A program made the position numbers and the translations under genes. From Adiantum capillus-veneris (taxonomy: Eukaryota; Streptophyta; Polypodiopsida; Polypodiales; Pteridaceae), in NCBI GenBank assembly GCA_014529385.2, contig CM043970.1, positions 41,283,279-41,347,278 of the forward strand: DNA of 64,000 bases, written 5' to 3'. The notes under the pieces were generated by a model. The model did not search any database and was not told the DNA's origin. It saw nothing but the letters and a program-made list of their open reading frames with translations. Positions within the stretch are counted from its first letter, which is position 1. Every line of letters begins with the position of its first letter. Below, piece after piece: positions 1 to 11,581 of this stretch.

Positions 1-140
1 TTTTTGTGCATTCCTTGTTTGCAATGCATTTAAGAAACAATTATCACTAGTTACTGTGTTTATAATTGGTCATTTGAAGATGTTCATGGCTGATTGTTTA
101 CAGAGGCATAAGAATGACATTTAAGATTACTTAGGTTGAA

Positions 141-250
141 CCATTGGAGAGGTAGAATGGGATATAGACCAAAACAAACACAATTGACCCTATATAGCTC
201 ATGGTATTCACAATACCCCTATCCTTTCAAAAACACCTTCAAAATACACA
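141..250 (+). repeat. diverged direct repeat, copy 1 (copy 2 at 1373-1481)
   Basis: Both copies begin with CATTGGAGAGG, share a GGTATTCAC / GAGTATTCAC core and end with CACCTTCAAAA. Identity is patchy by eye. This suggests an old dispersed or tandem repeat about 1.2 kb apart, perhaps remnants of LTR or UTR sequence. Confidence 0.4.
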
Positions 251-1372
251 AATTACACTAGCAGAAGCTGGTTTGCACCTCACTCATACTACAAGATCAC
301 TACTCAACACAAATGCACCATTGTGGTTTGTCTTATCACTTTCAACACACGTAACATATCTATCTCACACTCCTTACTAAACACCACCGGTCCGGGGGGA
401 CACACGCACATGCATTGTCGACACCCTGGAAATACAAGAGCAGGAGAAAGAGAGGAGAGAAGGGGAGAGCAACACCATACAGGGAAATGAATGCTTCACT
501 TGCTTCAAAAAGATCTCTTACAATGCTTCCAAAACCAAATCAATTGCTAACTTCCAAAAATACAAACCCTCTTGGCTCTGCGGGGAAAACCCTCTGCAAA
601 CAAACCCCCAAATAATTAAAAAAACCTCTTTTAAAGAGGTGCCCATAGAATTTTAGTAGCTTTTTTCCCATTGGTCCACTTGATTAATTGCTTTGGCAAC
701 TTTGGGAGGGAGGTCCCCCTTAGGTGCCTCTCATGAGTTTGGAGCACTAGCTCTAGTGCTAGTGCTCAAAGAGAGCTTTGTCCCCAATAAAAAACGAAGC
801 GGTGGAGCCCAGCAGGCCTCATGTGTGAATTTCACCCAATCAAGGCTTCAAGGACCACCAATGGTCACTTACCACCATCACGGCCTCCTAGAAACACCGT
901 TAGATCCATGCACACCCACTACAAAGCGTTGAGGGTCGCCCATGCAACGATTAGGTGGAATAGGAGATGGCGGCCTCCATAGTCAGGTGCCCCATGCTTC
1001 ACTTCACCCCTTTGATGGTACAAGTGATAAATCATTGCCATTCTTATACCCCACTATCCCAAGCTCCATCTATGCATGTGGCTTATCTTTCCCAACCACA
1101 TGACAACCTCCTTAGCTTGGTCTATGCATGTGTGTTATCTTCCCTAGCCACGTGGCAACCCTCCACGTTTTGCACCCCTTAATATTTTTTTATTTTCTTA
1201 ATGCCACCTTAAAATTTTCCTTTCTGTGTACTCACTGGACAAATGGTCAAGTAGTAAAGTACCATTGAAAGTTGGTATTTTGATTCGACATATCTAGTTC
1301 ACCAATCGACTCCTTTGTGGCCTTGAATGGTGAGCCCTAAAAATGGAAAAACACAAGACTCTCCATTTCTAT

Positions 1373-1481
1373 CATTGGAGAGGGGGAATGGAAACACACC
1401 CAAAAACATGGAAAATTGCCTACTATGGCTCAGAGTATTCACGACACCCCATTCGTCTCAAAATCACCTTCAAAACAATAC
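1373..1481 (+). repeat. diverged direct repeat, copy 2 (copy 1 at 141-250)
   Basis: This is the partner of the 141-250 copy. It shares the CATTGGAGAGG start and the CACCTTCAAAA end, with many substitutions and small indels between. Confidence 0.4.
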
Positions 1482-1581
1482 ACTGTCCCAAACATACACA
1501 CACAATTGTGCATTGACAAACAAAAATGCACCCTTGAGAATCAACAACCATGCAACACTTGCACCATCTCTATCATACAAA

Positions 1582-1584
<3 letters not shown>

Positions 1585-1642
<58 letters not shown>

Positions 1643-1651
1643 CTCTCTCTC
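1585..1651 (+). repeat. (CT)n microsatellite
   Basis: About 33 CT units with a single interruption (CGCT near 1640). The serine-leucine and arginine-glutamate frames across it on the two strands are artefacts of the dinucleotide repeat. Confidence 0.95.
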
Positions 1652-2062
1652 AGATTCGTCCTCCCTTCTTGTCACCAGGTCGACCTCGCCTTGCTTCCTT
1701 GACCTTGAAGCTGCAACCTGTTGGGGATTTCTCCTACTCATAACTATTTGGGAGTTTTCGTGCTTGCAATGTGCCCATCTACTCAACACTTCAAGAGCTT
1801 GCAAGAGTTCATTTGTTCACTATGATCCACTTTGAGGCTTTGTGCATCCACAGGGCCTACTCACACAGTGAAGGCTCTCAACACAAGGGCCAGTACTGCC
1901 AGGTCGACGCTTTGCTCTTCTCGTGGGATGCCTTGAAAGGGAGGCCCCATTTGAATTCGATTTGAAAAACCACAAGGACAGTGTCCGATAGGTTTACACA
2001 GAGCTGAGATTCAAGGGTTTTTACAATGTTCACACAACACTCAAAGGGTTACCCACCGAGTC

Positions 2063-2371
2063 ATGTATTACTTCAACACACCGACCCCCAACACATGCAA
2101 CAATTTACTTGCTTTGGCAGCTGCATCCAGGAAGGATCCGGCCGCTCGCCAAGGCACGAGGATCACAACCCTAGAGGCTCAGATCCAAGCACTTGTTTTG
2201 GAGAATGCTCCACTCAAACAATGCTTGAGTAAGCTCAAGGATGCTACAAAGGAGAACGAGATTCTCATTGCAAAAAAACACGAAGTCAAAGCTTCTCTCA
2301 ATGAGGCTATCAAGGCGGATCAACAAGAAGCCAATGTGGCAGTGCATAAGAAGATCGACCGCAAAATCTAG
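2063..2371 (+). CDS. short unidentified reading frame, coiled-coil-like
   Basis: A 102-codon frame whose residues 35-100 are rich in Leu, Lys, Glu and Gln with heptad-like spacing, as in a coiled coil. I do not recognise the protein. Its stop falls almost exactly where the minus-strand copia element breaks off at about 2370, so it may be the cut end of a larger gene or retroelement gag. It could equally be a chance frame. Nothing upstream shows a promoter or splice structure. Confidence 0.2.
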   Translation: MYYFNTPTPNTCNNLLALAAASRKDPAARQGTRITTLEAQIQALVLENAPLKQCLSKLKDATKENEILIAKKHEVKASLNEAIKADQQEANVAVHKKIDRKI

Positions 2372-3327
2372 GCTATCTCCTCTTGTGTCTTTGGACACAT
2401 ATCCTTCGTTAGTTTAAAATGACGAGCCAAAGGTGTAGAAACTGGTTTTGCATTCTGCATTGCAAACATTTCTAGTACCTTCTTGATGTAATCTTCTTGA
2501 GATAGCTTTATTGTCTTCTTCGTCCTGTCCCTTGATATTTTCACACCAAGTATCCTCTTTGCAACACCTAAATCTTTCATTGAAAAAGATTTAGACAGCT
2601 CCTCTTTTAGGTCTTTGATGTCCTGCATGTTAGCACATGCAATCAACATGTCATCAACATACAACATTAGGATGATGAATTTTCCATCTCCCAAATTCTT
2701 CGTGTAGACGCACTGACCCGAGTTGCATCTTGTGAATCCATGATCCAACATCCATCGATCAAACTTCAAGTACCATTGTCTTGATGCTTGCTTTAAACCA
2801 TACAAGCTCTTCTTTAATCTGTAAACCATTTTCTCCTTACCTTTTACTTCATACCCCTTTGGTTGAAGCATGTAGATTTCCTCCTCTAAGTCACCGTGAG
2901 GGAATGCCGTATTTACATCCATTTGCTCGAGATTTAGATCATGAGAAGCCACAAGGCTTAAGACAAGCCTAATTGAGTTTATTTTTACAACAGGAGAAAA
3001 TATTTCATTGAAGTCAATACCTTTCTTTTGAGAAAACCCTTTTACCACAAGCCTAGACTTGTACCTTTTCTTCCCACCTTCTTCTTCCTTCAGCTTGTAC
3101 ACCCATTTGTTTTGAAGTTCCCGCTTACCTTTAGGCAACTCAACCAACTCCCATGTTTGGTTGCGATGTAGTGAGTCCATCTCCACTTGCATGCTCTTCG
3201 TCCATTCTTCTTTGGATTCATGTTGCATAGCTTCTTCGTATGATTCAGGCTCTCCAGAATCTGAGATCAAGAGATGGTTGAAGGAAGGAACAAACCTTTC
3301 TGGAGGTCTACTTGCTCTTGTAGATCT
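2368..3327 (-). pseudogene. copia reverse transcriptase, 3'-truncated
   Basis: Same frame as the gag-integrase segment upstream, separated from it only by a TGA at 3328-3330, where related proteins have Arg (CGA to TGA fits cytosine deamination). It encodes the RT fingers and palm: KWVYKLK, GIDFNEIFSPVVK, EQMDVNTAF with the first catalytic Asp, YGLKQASRQWY and the LYVDDMLIA active site. The frame ends at KTQEEIA, just before where copia RNase H should begin. A copia RT would copy element RNA in cytoplasmic particles, but this copy cannot give an intact product. Confidence 0.88.
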
Positions 3328-5592
3328 TCAGGGAGTAGGTTGAGGCTCCTCATTTGGTTGACGTTGTTGCACATTGTCACCATTTGCAGTCCTTGAGTCT
3401 TCATTGTCCTCAAGCTCCATGTACTCATCACCTGTTTCTTTTGTTTGTTTTCTTTCCAAGTAATCTTTGTACATATTTTGTTCGTTAAAAATTACATCCC
3501 TACTCCTTAAGATTTTACCATCTTCAGGATTCCATAGGCGATACTCAAAGTCACCTTCTCCATAGCCAATGAAGAAACACTTTTTGGATTGTGCATCTAG
3601 CTTTGATCTTAGGCTTCTATCTATGTGCATGAAAGCCTCACACCCAAACACTTTGAGAAATTCATAATTCACCGGTTTACCTGTCCATGCCTCTTCTGGA
3701 ACTCCCCCATCCAATGCCGTTGAGTGTGACCGATTGATTAAGTACACAGACGTACTTACAGCTTCCGCCCAAAGTTCAAGCGGTAGGACTGCATGTAGCC
3801 GCATGCTTCGTGCTCGCTCCATGATTGTCCCGTTCATCCTTTCTGAAATCCCATTTTGTTGAGGTGTCCTTGGGGTTGTCCTTTGCCTCTGAATGCCATT
3901 GCTAGCACAAAAGCTTTCAAAAGCTTGGCTGCAATATTCGCCTCCATTGTTGAATCTGAGGCATTTAACCTTGGTACCTGTTTCGTTCTCCACAAAGGCT
4001 TTCCACCTTTGAAATATGGAAAATACATCAGATTTATTCTTCATGACATAAACCCATGTTTTTCTAGTCGCATTGTCTATGAATGTTACATAGTACAATG
4101 AGCCACCAAGTGATGGTGTACTTGCAGGACCCCAAACATCAGAATGAACCAACTCAAGTTTTTTATTTTTTCTTTCATTTTCTGATTTTTGAAATTTTAC
4201 CCTCTTTTGTTTACCATAAACACAATCTTCACAGAACTCTAAGTCCACTTCTTTCAAACCTGATAGAAGCTTCTTTGTTTGAAGGATTTGCATTCCTTTG
4301 GCACTCATATGCCTAAGTCGGTAGTGCCACACCGCATTGTCAACTTCTGTAGTTGCTGCACAAGCTGAAGGTTGCGTGCTAACAGTACACAAGTAAAGTG
4401 TACCAACTTTTTCTCCCTTGGAAACCACCAAAGATCCCTTTGAGATCTTCCACCATTTGTTTCCGAATGCAATGTTGTGACCTTCATCATCCAATTGTCC
4501 TGTAGAGATCAAATTTTTGCGAAGAGAAGGAACATGCCTAACATCTTTAAGCTTCCATTTATTTCCGTTAGTAGTTTTGACAGAAACTGTACCTTTGCCG
4601 ACAATCTCACAAGCTTCATCATCTCCCAAGTATACATACCCAAAATTACCTTTGGTGTAGTCTTGGAAATGTTGCTTGTGTGGTGTCGCATGGAATGAAG
4701 CCTCGGAATCTACTATCCAAGAATTAGACACATTGTCTAATGAGAGAAGTAGAGCATCTTGCTCTACTTTACCTGCCACATTGGCCTCCGATGTTGGCTT
4801 GTTGTCTTGAGACTCTGTCTTCTTCTTCTTCTTCTTGGACCAGCAATCCTTCTTGACGTGGCCCTTCTTGCCGCTGTTCCAACATTCAAGAACTGACTTT
4901 GTGCGTGACTTGCTCCGCCTTGAGCTATCACGACCCTTTTGGTTTTTGAACCTTTCCTTAGGCTTTCCTCTTGTTTCCATTGATAGTGCAACACTTGATG
5001 ATTCTCCTGTACTTCTCCTTTGCATTTCCTCGCTTAGGAGAACACCCACAACATCATCAAACTTAAGAGTATTTGTAGCAGAGATAGAATTACTTACAAC
5101 CATCACAAGGCTGTCCCAACTATCCGGTAGAGATGATAGTATAAGGAGAGCTCGCACTTCATCATCAAAATTGATTTTCATCGATCGAAGTTGACTTATG
5201 TTTGTGTTAAAGTCATTTAGGTGTTTTGCAACTGAACCATTCTCTGCCATCTTCAGATTGAACAAGCGCTTCATAAGAAATACCTTATTGTATGCCGATG
5301 ATTTCTCGTAGAAGTCGTCAAGCGACTTCATCAAGTCCTGCGTGGTCTTTATCTCCGAAACATTGAAGGCCACCGTTGACGCCAAGCTTAACCGGATTGT
5401 TCCCAGGGCCTTTTGATCAAGGAAAATCCATGCTTCATCTGCCATCGTTGCCGGCTTCTTTGCAAGACCGCCTAGTGGCAAATAGAGGTCCTTCTGGTAG
5501 AGATAGTCTTCAATCTGCATCTTCCAATGTTGGTAGTTTTTGCTGTTGAACTTCTCAATCTTGAGCTTCCCTTACTCCGTCATAACTCCCAT
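3328..5592 (-). pseudogene. copia gag-protease-integrase polyprotein, broken
   Basis: The likely start is the ATG at 5592, because KIEKF and NYQHWKMQIEDYLYQ, typical of the gag N-terminus, lie upstream of the first uninterrupted Met at 5520. A TAA at 5572-5574 breaks that part. In order I see a UBN2-type gag, a zinc knuckle in which the second Cys is Ser (CWNSGKKGHVKKDC), a protease whose DSG is DSE (WIVDSEASF), the pre-integrase zinc region (WHYRLRHMS, CEDCVYGKQ) and the integrase core. That core has HSDVWGP, LRFNNGGEY where LRSDNGGEY is usual, and QNGISERMNG. The second catalytic Asp is therefore lost. Each lesion alone would inactivate the element. Confidence 0.88.
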
Positions 5593-5642
5593 TCAATTCA
5601 AGGAATCCTTTCCTTGAGATAATTTAACTACGAGCAAACCTT

Positions 5643-5654
5643 GCTCTTATACTA
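5643..5654 (-). other. degenerate primer-binding site (tRNA-iMet type)
   Basis: On the minus strand TAGTATAAGAGC matches the plant copia site TGGTATCAGAGC at 10 of 12 positions and lies 2 bp inside the LTR end. This position fixes the LTR boundary at 5657. Confidence 0.65.
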
Positions 5655-5740
5655 GTTGTTAGAAAATAAGACGTAGCTAAATAGATAATTGAGTAGATTA
5701 CTTAATGGAGAGAGAAAGATTTACATACACGAGATTATAG

Positions 5741-5743
<3 letters not shown>

Positions 5744-5777
<34 letters not shown>
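5744..5777 (-). repeat. (GA)n microsatellite inside LTR
   Basis: About 17 GA units in the transcribed part of the copia LTR, downstream of its TATA box. Confidence 0.9.
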
Positions 5778-5781
<4 letters not shown>

Positions 5782-5980
5782 CACGATATACGTGGTTCAC
5801 CCAATGTGGGCTACGTCCACGGGAAAGCAACCACTGAATGGCTTTAGTACTTCAAAACAAGAAGTAGTTTACAAAGGGATTATACCCTTAATAGAGCTCT
5901 CGCCTTGCTTCACTCTCACCACCTCACACTCACCTTGTTGTATCAACTTCACACTATGAAATGTGTGTAGAAATGGCCTC

Positions 5981-5990
5981 CTTTTATAGG
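5981..5990 (-). promoter_or_regulatory. TATA box of copia LTR
   Basis: CCTATAAAAG on the minus strand, about 330 bp before the LTR's inner end, fits an LTR promoter driving transcription into gag. Confidence 0.5.
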
Positions 5991-6321
5991 CCAAAAAGGC
6001 TACCCTCTCTCATGAGAGGCAGCCATGTGTAGCCGCCCTTGTGTAGATAAGTCCAAATCGGACGGTCCAATCCGCCCATGTGTGGCCGCCCTTGAGAAGA
6101 CAAGTCCACTTTTGAATTCAGCCACCGGCCACCACCAACCATTGACTTCCGACCACCGGCCACCGGCCAACCGACGGTTGTTTTCCGACCACTCTCCAGC
6201 CGCCGTCCAGCCATAATATTCCCCTAAAGTTGCCCCTGATTTTTGGCCGTGAAAATTTTGGTTTCCGGCGAGTGATTTTCCTTCATGCACGATGGCTTCT
6301 CCTCATAATGGGGGCCTTACA

Positions 6322-6882
6322 AATGTGCGCTTTTACCACAGAAAATTACAAGGGTAAAGCAGGCTCCATACTTAGCATTGTCACTTCTAGTGGGCTTCAT
6401 ATACTGCATAGCACCTTTGAGAACCCTAGCAAGCTCAAAAAATATCTAATGAAACACTTACTGATACAACCAAATTGACATAGAACTAACCCTTGAAAAA
6501 ACTTCAAATTGCTCATAACTTGGCCATTTGGACTTCGGTTGTTGATGATCTTAAAAGACCATCATGCACCATAAATTGAGCACTTTAGATGTATGCACTC
6601 ACCTTTGCTCTGACCATCCATCTGCACCTAACAATCTTGAGAGGATCTGCAAACCACTTTTTTCTTCAAATTGCCATATCTTGCACACCATATCTCCCAT
6701 TGAAGAGCCATCTAGACTAGTTTGGCGAGCATCCTAAGGGCACTGCATACACCTTCAAACTTGTAGCACTCCATCTTGACCATGTGTCATTAGATAATCC
6801 CCAATCAATGTGAATTTGCAAGCTTTCTAAACAATACTCCTTTTTTGCAGCTTGGACAAGCCCTCTGAACATTGAGCTATAC
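6322..6882. other. spacer without recognised gene
   Basis: AT-rich sequence with repeated phrases such as TTGCCATATCTTGCACACC that look like UTR or LTR debris of the adjacent gypsy relic. No reading frame is supported. Confidence 0.4.
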
Positions 6883-7083
6883 TCAAAATTCATCAATCAC
6901 TTTTAAAGTTTCTCTACCTGGATAGGTGGTAGGTGCCACATATAAACCTACTACATGAGCTTGCACACAAATGCTATCCAGTTGATCAGCCCCGTGATTT
7001 TGCTCCCTTTTAACATGCTTAGATTGCACTTCTTCAAAAAACTTCAACAGCTCCTTTATAGAAAAAAACCCATTGCTTAGCAT
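6883..7083 (-). pseudogene. archaeal-like RNase H (aRNH) C-terminal fragment
   Basis: The fragment ELLKFFEEVQSKHVKREQ followed by NHGADQLDS and YPGRETL corresponds to the end of the second RNase H domain that marks the Tat clade of plant gypsy elements. Only this tail is readable and the catalytic N-terminal part is lost. In an active element the domain helps remove RNA from RNA-DNA hybrids or replaces the older RNase H. The match with the intact copy at 21331-22122 supports the call. Confidence 0.65.
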
Positions 7084-7269
7084 TAGTATAAGTTCCTTCC
7101 CCTAGGCTAATCACTTGACTATCAAAATAGACTGGCTTGTAACATCTCCCTACTATGTGCAGCAACACAGCACCTATGGCAACAATACCTATAGTCATGT
7201 CTACATAAAAGTCATCCTCATTGTGTTAGGAGGACACACCGTTGAAAACTGGCAAAGAGTCTCCTTCAC

Positions 7270-7511
7270 TCAGTCAAAGACTACCTGTGCATCTTTAGTC
7301 CACTGAAAATAATGAACTTGTTGACTCATCTTTTGGAGAGGATACACATATTGTGAAAGCATACAAAAGAATCTAGAAAAATACTTCAACTTGTGCACAA
7401 AATAAGCCAAACCTGCCAAATTTGTGTGAGGCTCCATCAAAACCAAAGCCTTCACGTGCTCTAGATCAACTTCTATGCACTTCTGTGAGACCACATGGCC
7501 CAAAAAATCTC
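7270..7511 (-). pseudogene. gypsy RT thumb/connection fragment
   Basis: FLGHVVSQKCIEVDLEHVKA is the hallmark end of the gypsy RT, followed by YFSRFFCMLSQYVYPLQK and FQWTKDAQVVF, which lead into RNase H. The counterpart in the 7.1-kb element is FLGHMISENGIEADPDKVKA. The frame runs upstream into poly-G, where proline codons are an artefact. Confidence 0.8.
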
Positions 7512-7531
7512 GGGGGGGGGGGGGGGGGGGG
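7512..7531 (+). repeat. poly-G tract (20 G)
   Basis: Twenty consecutive G lie inside the RT relic. This is a mononucleotide expansion or an assembly slip and it breaks the reading frame. Confidence 0.9.
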
Positions 7532-7852
7532 TCACTATAATACAAAAATGCCTATCACGTGGGTTCTAGTAAGGATTATTTTATTCTATATTTTATCACA
7601 GATTTACATACAAAAGGGTGGTGAAAAATGATCTTGAAAAAATATTTACAGATTGAATAGGAAAAGGGTTCCTTTTATTGGTGAAAAATTCAATTCTAAG
7701 GGGTTTTATAAATACTTAAATGCATGTGATATATAGGTTTTACATATAATGACTCATCAAGAAAAAATGAGTCCGTAATTGAGACAAATTGCATTTTTTT
7801 TGGGATTCAATTTTCTACCCTTTCATCTAACCTTTGAAATAATAGCTTGAGC

Positions 7853-8300
7853 TTTGCCAAATGATCCACTCTAGAACACAAATACCCAATATCATCCATA
7901 AAAACTTTGATGAACTTATCCAAATATGGTCCAAGCACCCTATTCATTCAATCCTAAAAAGTTACATAGGCATTCACCAAACCAAAGGGCATCCTATGCT
8001 AGGCAAAACAACCCCATGTCAAAATGAAAGTAGTCTTCAATTAATCCTTCAAAGTAATACCAATGTGGAAATATCACCAAGTATCTCTCATTCCCTACTA
8101 TCTGGTTGAAAATCTCATCCTAGAAAGGAAAGGGGTAATGGTTCTACTTTGTCGTAAAATTTAATGGCTTATAATCTACACACAATCTCCATTTCCCATT
8201 CTTCTTTGGTGTTTTAACAAAAACAGGAGAAACCCACTTAGACTCTTGCATCGAATAAATGATATGTACTTGAGTAGTTTTTTGATCTCCTACAAAAAGC
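7853..8300 (-). pseudogene. gypsy RT core fragments
   Basis: Minus-strand translation gives WVSPVFVKTPKKNGKWRLCV at about 8250-8150, MPFGLVNAY at about 8010, and FIKVFMDDIGYLCSRVDH near 7880, which holds the RT active site in MDD form. Stops interrupt the segment (two soon after MPFGLVNAYVTF). The order and spacing are those of a gypsy RT palm domain. Confidence 0.75.
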
Positions 8301-8754
8301 CTTTTTTCTTAATCTCTCCCAATCTCCACAGCTTCTATGCCCTTGGATTATGACCTTCCTTGAGAAAAGTCCAATGCTCTATTCCTTTGGCCCCTTGTAG
8401 ATCTTTATGCTAAATAGAAAATAGGTTGGGATACAAAGCACATAGATCCAAATATATCTTCTTCTCTTGCTTGGCCAAATCTTCACCCAACATACACTCT
8501 ACCTCTACTTTATCCACACCACAATCCTAAGATTGCATACCTTCACTAGAACTAGAGGAGTCTATGGTGACTCCAAATAAATTTTCATCAAGCTTTAGTA
8601 GATACTTGTCACTTTCTTCGTCCTTGATAATGGTTGAGTCTTTCTCATAGGTCGACTCTGACTCGTACTCATAATAGCTAGTGCTCAAATTTCCTTTAGC
8701 ACATTTTTCCCCAGGATGAGAGTGTCTCTCACTTGTCTTCAAATCAAACACCAC

Positions 8755-8875
8755 CTACCTACCATTATCTTTGTCTAGAAAATTGAATATTCCCCTCTCC
8801 AAGTCTTGCTTAGCTGCGATTGCAAGTAGCCATGGCCTCACCAAAATGATAGGGTAATCATTCTCACCTTATTTC
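8755..8875 (-). pseudogene. retroviral-type aspartic protease C-terminal fragment
   Basis: Minus-strand translation reads YPIILVRPWLLAIAAKQDLE, the counterpart of FPLILGRPWLQATKAIQDWG in the 7.1-kb element. This is the C-terminal LGRPWL motif of gypsy proteases. The catalytic D-S/T-G region is not readable. Confidence 0.65.
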
Positions 8876-11581
8876 CTTACCAAAAGTCAACGAGGCATCA
8901 AATTTTCATCACCTTTACCTTTACATACTCAAGTGGTTCTGGGCGGGCAACAAGACAAGCAACCTCTAAACATGACTCCCGTGCTTCTCAATTGGGACTG
9001 GGGAGACTACAAGCACACAAGACAACAACAAACCCACAACCAAACCCAACAAAAGAAAGGTGCACCACCTAGTTATGGATGCAAATAGTATATAGCCAAA
9101 CATGCTAAGAGAGGAATTCAAATTGCCACACAAACACACACCAAACACAGTCCTTTACAATCATAGGGATTTGAAAGAGAGTAAGATAGAGAGTACAAAT
9201 CAATTTCAACAACTAGATCCCAGACTAAAAGATTAGATGCTTCCAATGCTTAGAAAAAATTAGAGAGACAATACAAGGCTTGATCTCATTACCATTATAG
9301 GATTGTCTTAGGGTTATTGGAGCCCTCTCACCATATCACCCTCTTACAATTAGTGCTAGGTAAACAATTCAACAATCCACTTAAAACCACAAAGCATGAA
9401 AGGACACAAATAATCTTGAGGACAAGTTCACCTTATACAAGCCATTCAACCTAATTTTCAAGTTGATTTTGGAGTGAAGAGTCGTATTCATTGTACAAAC
9501 TATCAATCTTATTTAGGAGCAAGTATAAGCTACAAATGTGATGGAGAGTAGGGCATCACTCAATTCCTCTTAACAGTCTCAAAGCATCTCTATGCATATA
9601 TGAGAATAATGTGATAGAGAGCTCTCAAAGCTTACAATCTCCTCACACAACTAGGGTTGGAGAGTGCTATTTTATGTGTGCAATAGATCTATTTTACAAA
9701 GAAGAGAAGGGTTCTATTTATAGATTTTTGGAAGCCCCGATTAGGATTAAGCCTAATCAATTTTCTTCAGAGTAACATGGATTATGTTTTTTTTTTTAAA
9801 ATTTCAAATGAGAGTGGGTCTCTCTTATCCTTTGAGTCACATGAATGTGGGCTCAAGGAGAAATAATTATTGAGGTTGAAATAAGAGAGGTTTGAGTGAA
9901 TAACTTGGGAGTGCCTATTTTAGTGGGTAGTAGAGGGTGTCTTTTTTAACAATAAGGTTAGCGGTTAGTGTTAGTAATCACTAAAATGTTAGTGGTACAA
10001 TTTACAATGGGTAGAATGAGCTTGATGGTAAAAGGAAATGGTTAATGAAGTGGGAATCCTTGAGATGGTGAAGCCTTAAAAGTCGCTTGGACTTACCTTG
10101 TGTAGATTGTCAAGAATGAATGCCAATCCTATTCTTCTTCTCTTCTTTATGCCGTCGTTGCCGATGTCTATCACCAATGATGAAAATGAAGATTTGGTGA
10201 TAATATTTTTAAATTTTGAAGAGGTTAGGCATGGCCTACATGCTGAATTTTATGTACATAAAGAAGAGGTAAGATGAAATTGTGATTTACAGGTAATAGA
10301 GAGAGACAAAGATATGGTGTATATACATGTAGAGTTCATATGAGAGCTAATAGAGGTGAGAAGGGAGGTTAGTGTGGTGAAGAAGTTGAAAAAAACCATG
10401 GAATTTTCAGGTTTGAGTGAGAGATGAAGAGGAATGAGTGTGTATGTGTGTAGAAGTGTGAAGGGAGGTAAGAGAAGACTAGGATGACTTGTGAGAAAAA
10501 GTGGGTAGACAGGGATCCACCATAAAATTCATATCTCATCGATGATAGCTCCAAAAATTATGAAAAAACGTGAGGTGATTATTTAGCTCTTAGGCTACAT
10601 TTTGGTTGTTGGTCACTTCTTCAAATTCCGAGTGGAGATAGGCGCCACAAATCTTACCAAAAGGCCTGTTTTTAATGCCTGCAAAAGTCTTCTAGTGGCC
10701 CCCTCCTTTGTTGAATTTACACAATGCATCCAAGAGTGAGCCCCTCCATGAGTCATATCATGATACAAAGCATCCAAGTTATGTTTACACATGCATGGAG
10801 GAGGATCATTGGTGAATAAAAGAATATATGCATGGTGGGACTAGTGTATGGACTATTCATGGACTTTATCTCAATGAGCACATGGTGTTTGAATTATGAG
10901 TACATTATAAAAAAATATGAAAGAATTACGGATATGAAAAAAGATACCGGAATCATATAATATGGTTCCTCTTTTGTATTAATTTGGGTGAAAGAGGAAA
11001 AAGTATGCAAGTAGATGAAAATTATATAATAAAAGTGACTAAGGGAGTAAAAATTGATTTTTTGTTTTCACAAGGACGAGGGTGGAAATGTGGGGGTGAT
11101 TTGTATAAAAGAAAAAAACATTTATGAGATTAGAGGATATAAAAATTGGTAATAAAAGTATACTTATGGTGCAAGAGGGTGAAAAAAAGCATACATAGGT
11201 CTAATAAAACACACACTTAGGTAAAAATATTTAAATAAATATCAAAATAATTATAAAAATCCCTATATTTAGGCCCTATATACAAGGATATATTTACACC
11301 GAAATGGGCCATAATATATTTTTATTATTTTGTTTTTTATTTATTTTATTTTGTCTCAACTAGCCCAATGACTAGCTAGCTGAGGGTTGTTTTAGAAGAT
11401 ATTGGGAAAGTCTCGTAACTCACACATGCCTATGTACAATGAAAGGGTGAGGATAGACACAATGTTTGAGTGATTTTGAATATGGAAATTTTGGATAGCC
11501 AAAAAACGACTATCATTAGCCTCCCCCAAGATGATGGTACATTAGTGTACCATCATAAGTAATCTTTTCCAAAGAGAGTGG
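8876..11581. other. non-coding AT-rich stretch, probable LTR/UTR debris
   Basis: No supported gene. A TATA-like CTATTTATAG at about 9714 and the position between two minus-strand gypsy relics suggest that LTR and leader sequence of one or both lies here. 10890-11330 is especially AT-rich. I could not find paired LTRs by eye. Confidence 0.4.

Larger units (their letters stand above)
1..2062. other. gene-poor AT-rich spacer
   Basis: No reading frame here resembles a known protein. The stretch holds a diverged direct repeat (141-250 and 1373-1481), an approximate 51-bp tandem duplication around 1069-1170 that repeats TCTATGCATGTG, and a CT microsatellite. It probably consists of decayed repeat-derived DNA next to the truncated copia element. 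Confidence 0.5.
2368..6321 (-). mobile_element. truncated Ty1/copia retrotransposon with 5' LTR
   Basis: Read on the minus strand the order is LTR (6321-5657), degenerate tRNA-iMet primer-binding site, then gag, protease, integrase and reverse transcriptase in one frame. The element stops abruptly inside RT at about 2370, so RNase H, the polypurine tract and the 3' LTR are missing and no target duplication can be checked. In-frame stops at 5572 and 3328 and altered catalytic residues in protease and integrase show it is dead. Domain order with integrase before RT is the copia signature. The gag and RT style is that of Tork/Tnt1-like plant elements (inference). Confidence 0.9.
5657..6321 (-). 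repeat. 5' LTR of truncated copia element
   Basis: The inner end (minus ...TTCTAACA) is set by the adjoining primer-binding site. The outer end (TGTAAGGCC at 6321) is a guess from the TG/CA rule, as the partner LTR is missing. The LTR contains a TATA box at 5981-5990, a GA microsatellite and a short internal duplication (GTGTAGCCGCCCTTG / GTGTGGCCGCCCTTG). Confidence 0.55.
6883..8875 (-). mobile_element. decayed Tat-type Ty3/gypsy relic
   Basis: On the minus strand, fragments occur in the order protease (8875-8755), RT (8300-7270) and archaeal-like RNase H (7083-6883). They are separated by stops, shifts and a poly-G expansion. Integrase and both LTRs are not recognisable. The fragments align with the better-preserved Tat element at 19322-26432, for example the RNase H tails LLKFFEEV...HVKREQNHGAD and LLKHFEAW...HVDRSQNEEAH. 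It is the remains of a related but older insertion, cut on one side by or lying next to the copia element. Confidence 0.8.

Noticed and set aside
1327-1835. Reading frames with long Ser-Leu or Arg-Glu runs
   Set aside because: They are translations of the CT/GA microsatellite; similar frames at 28206-28562, 46115-46489 and 57040-57624 were rejected for the same reason.
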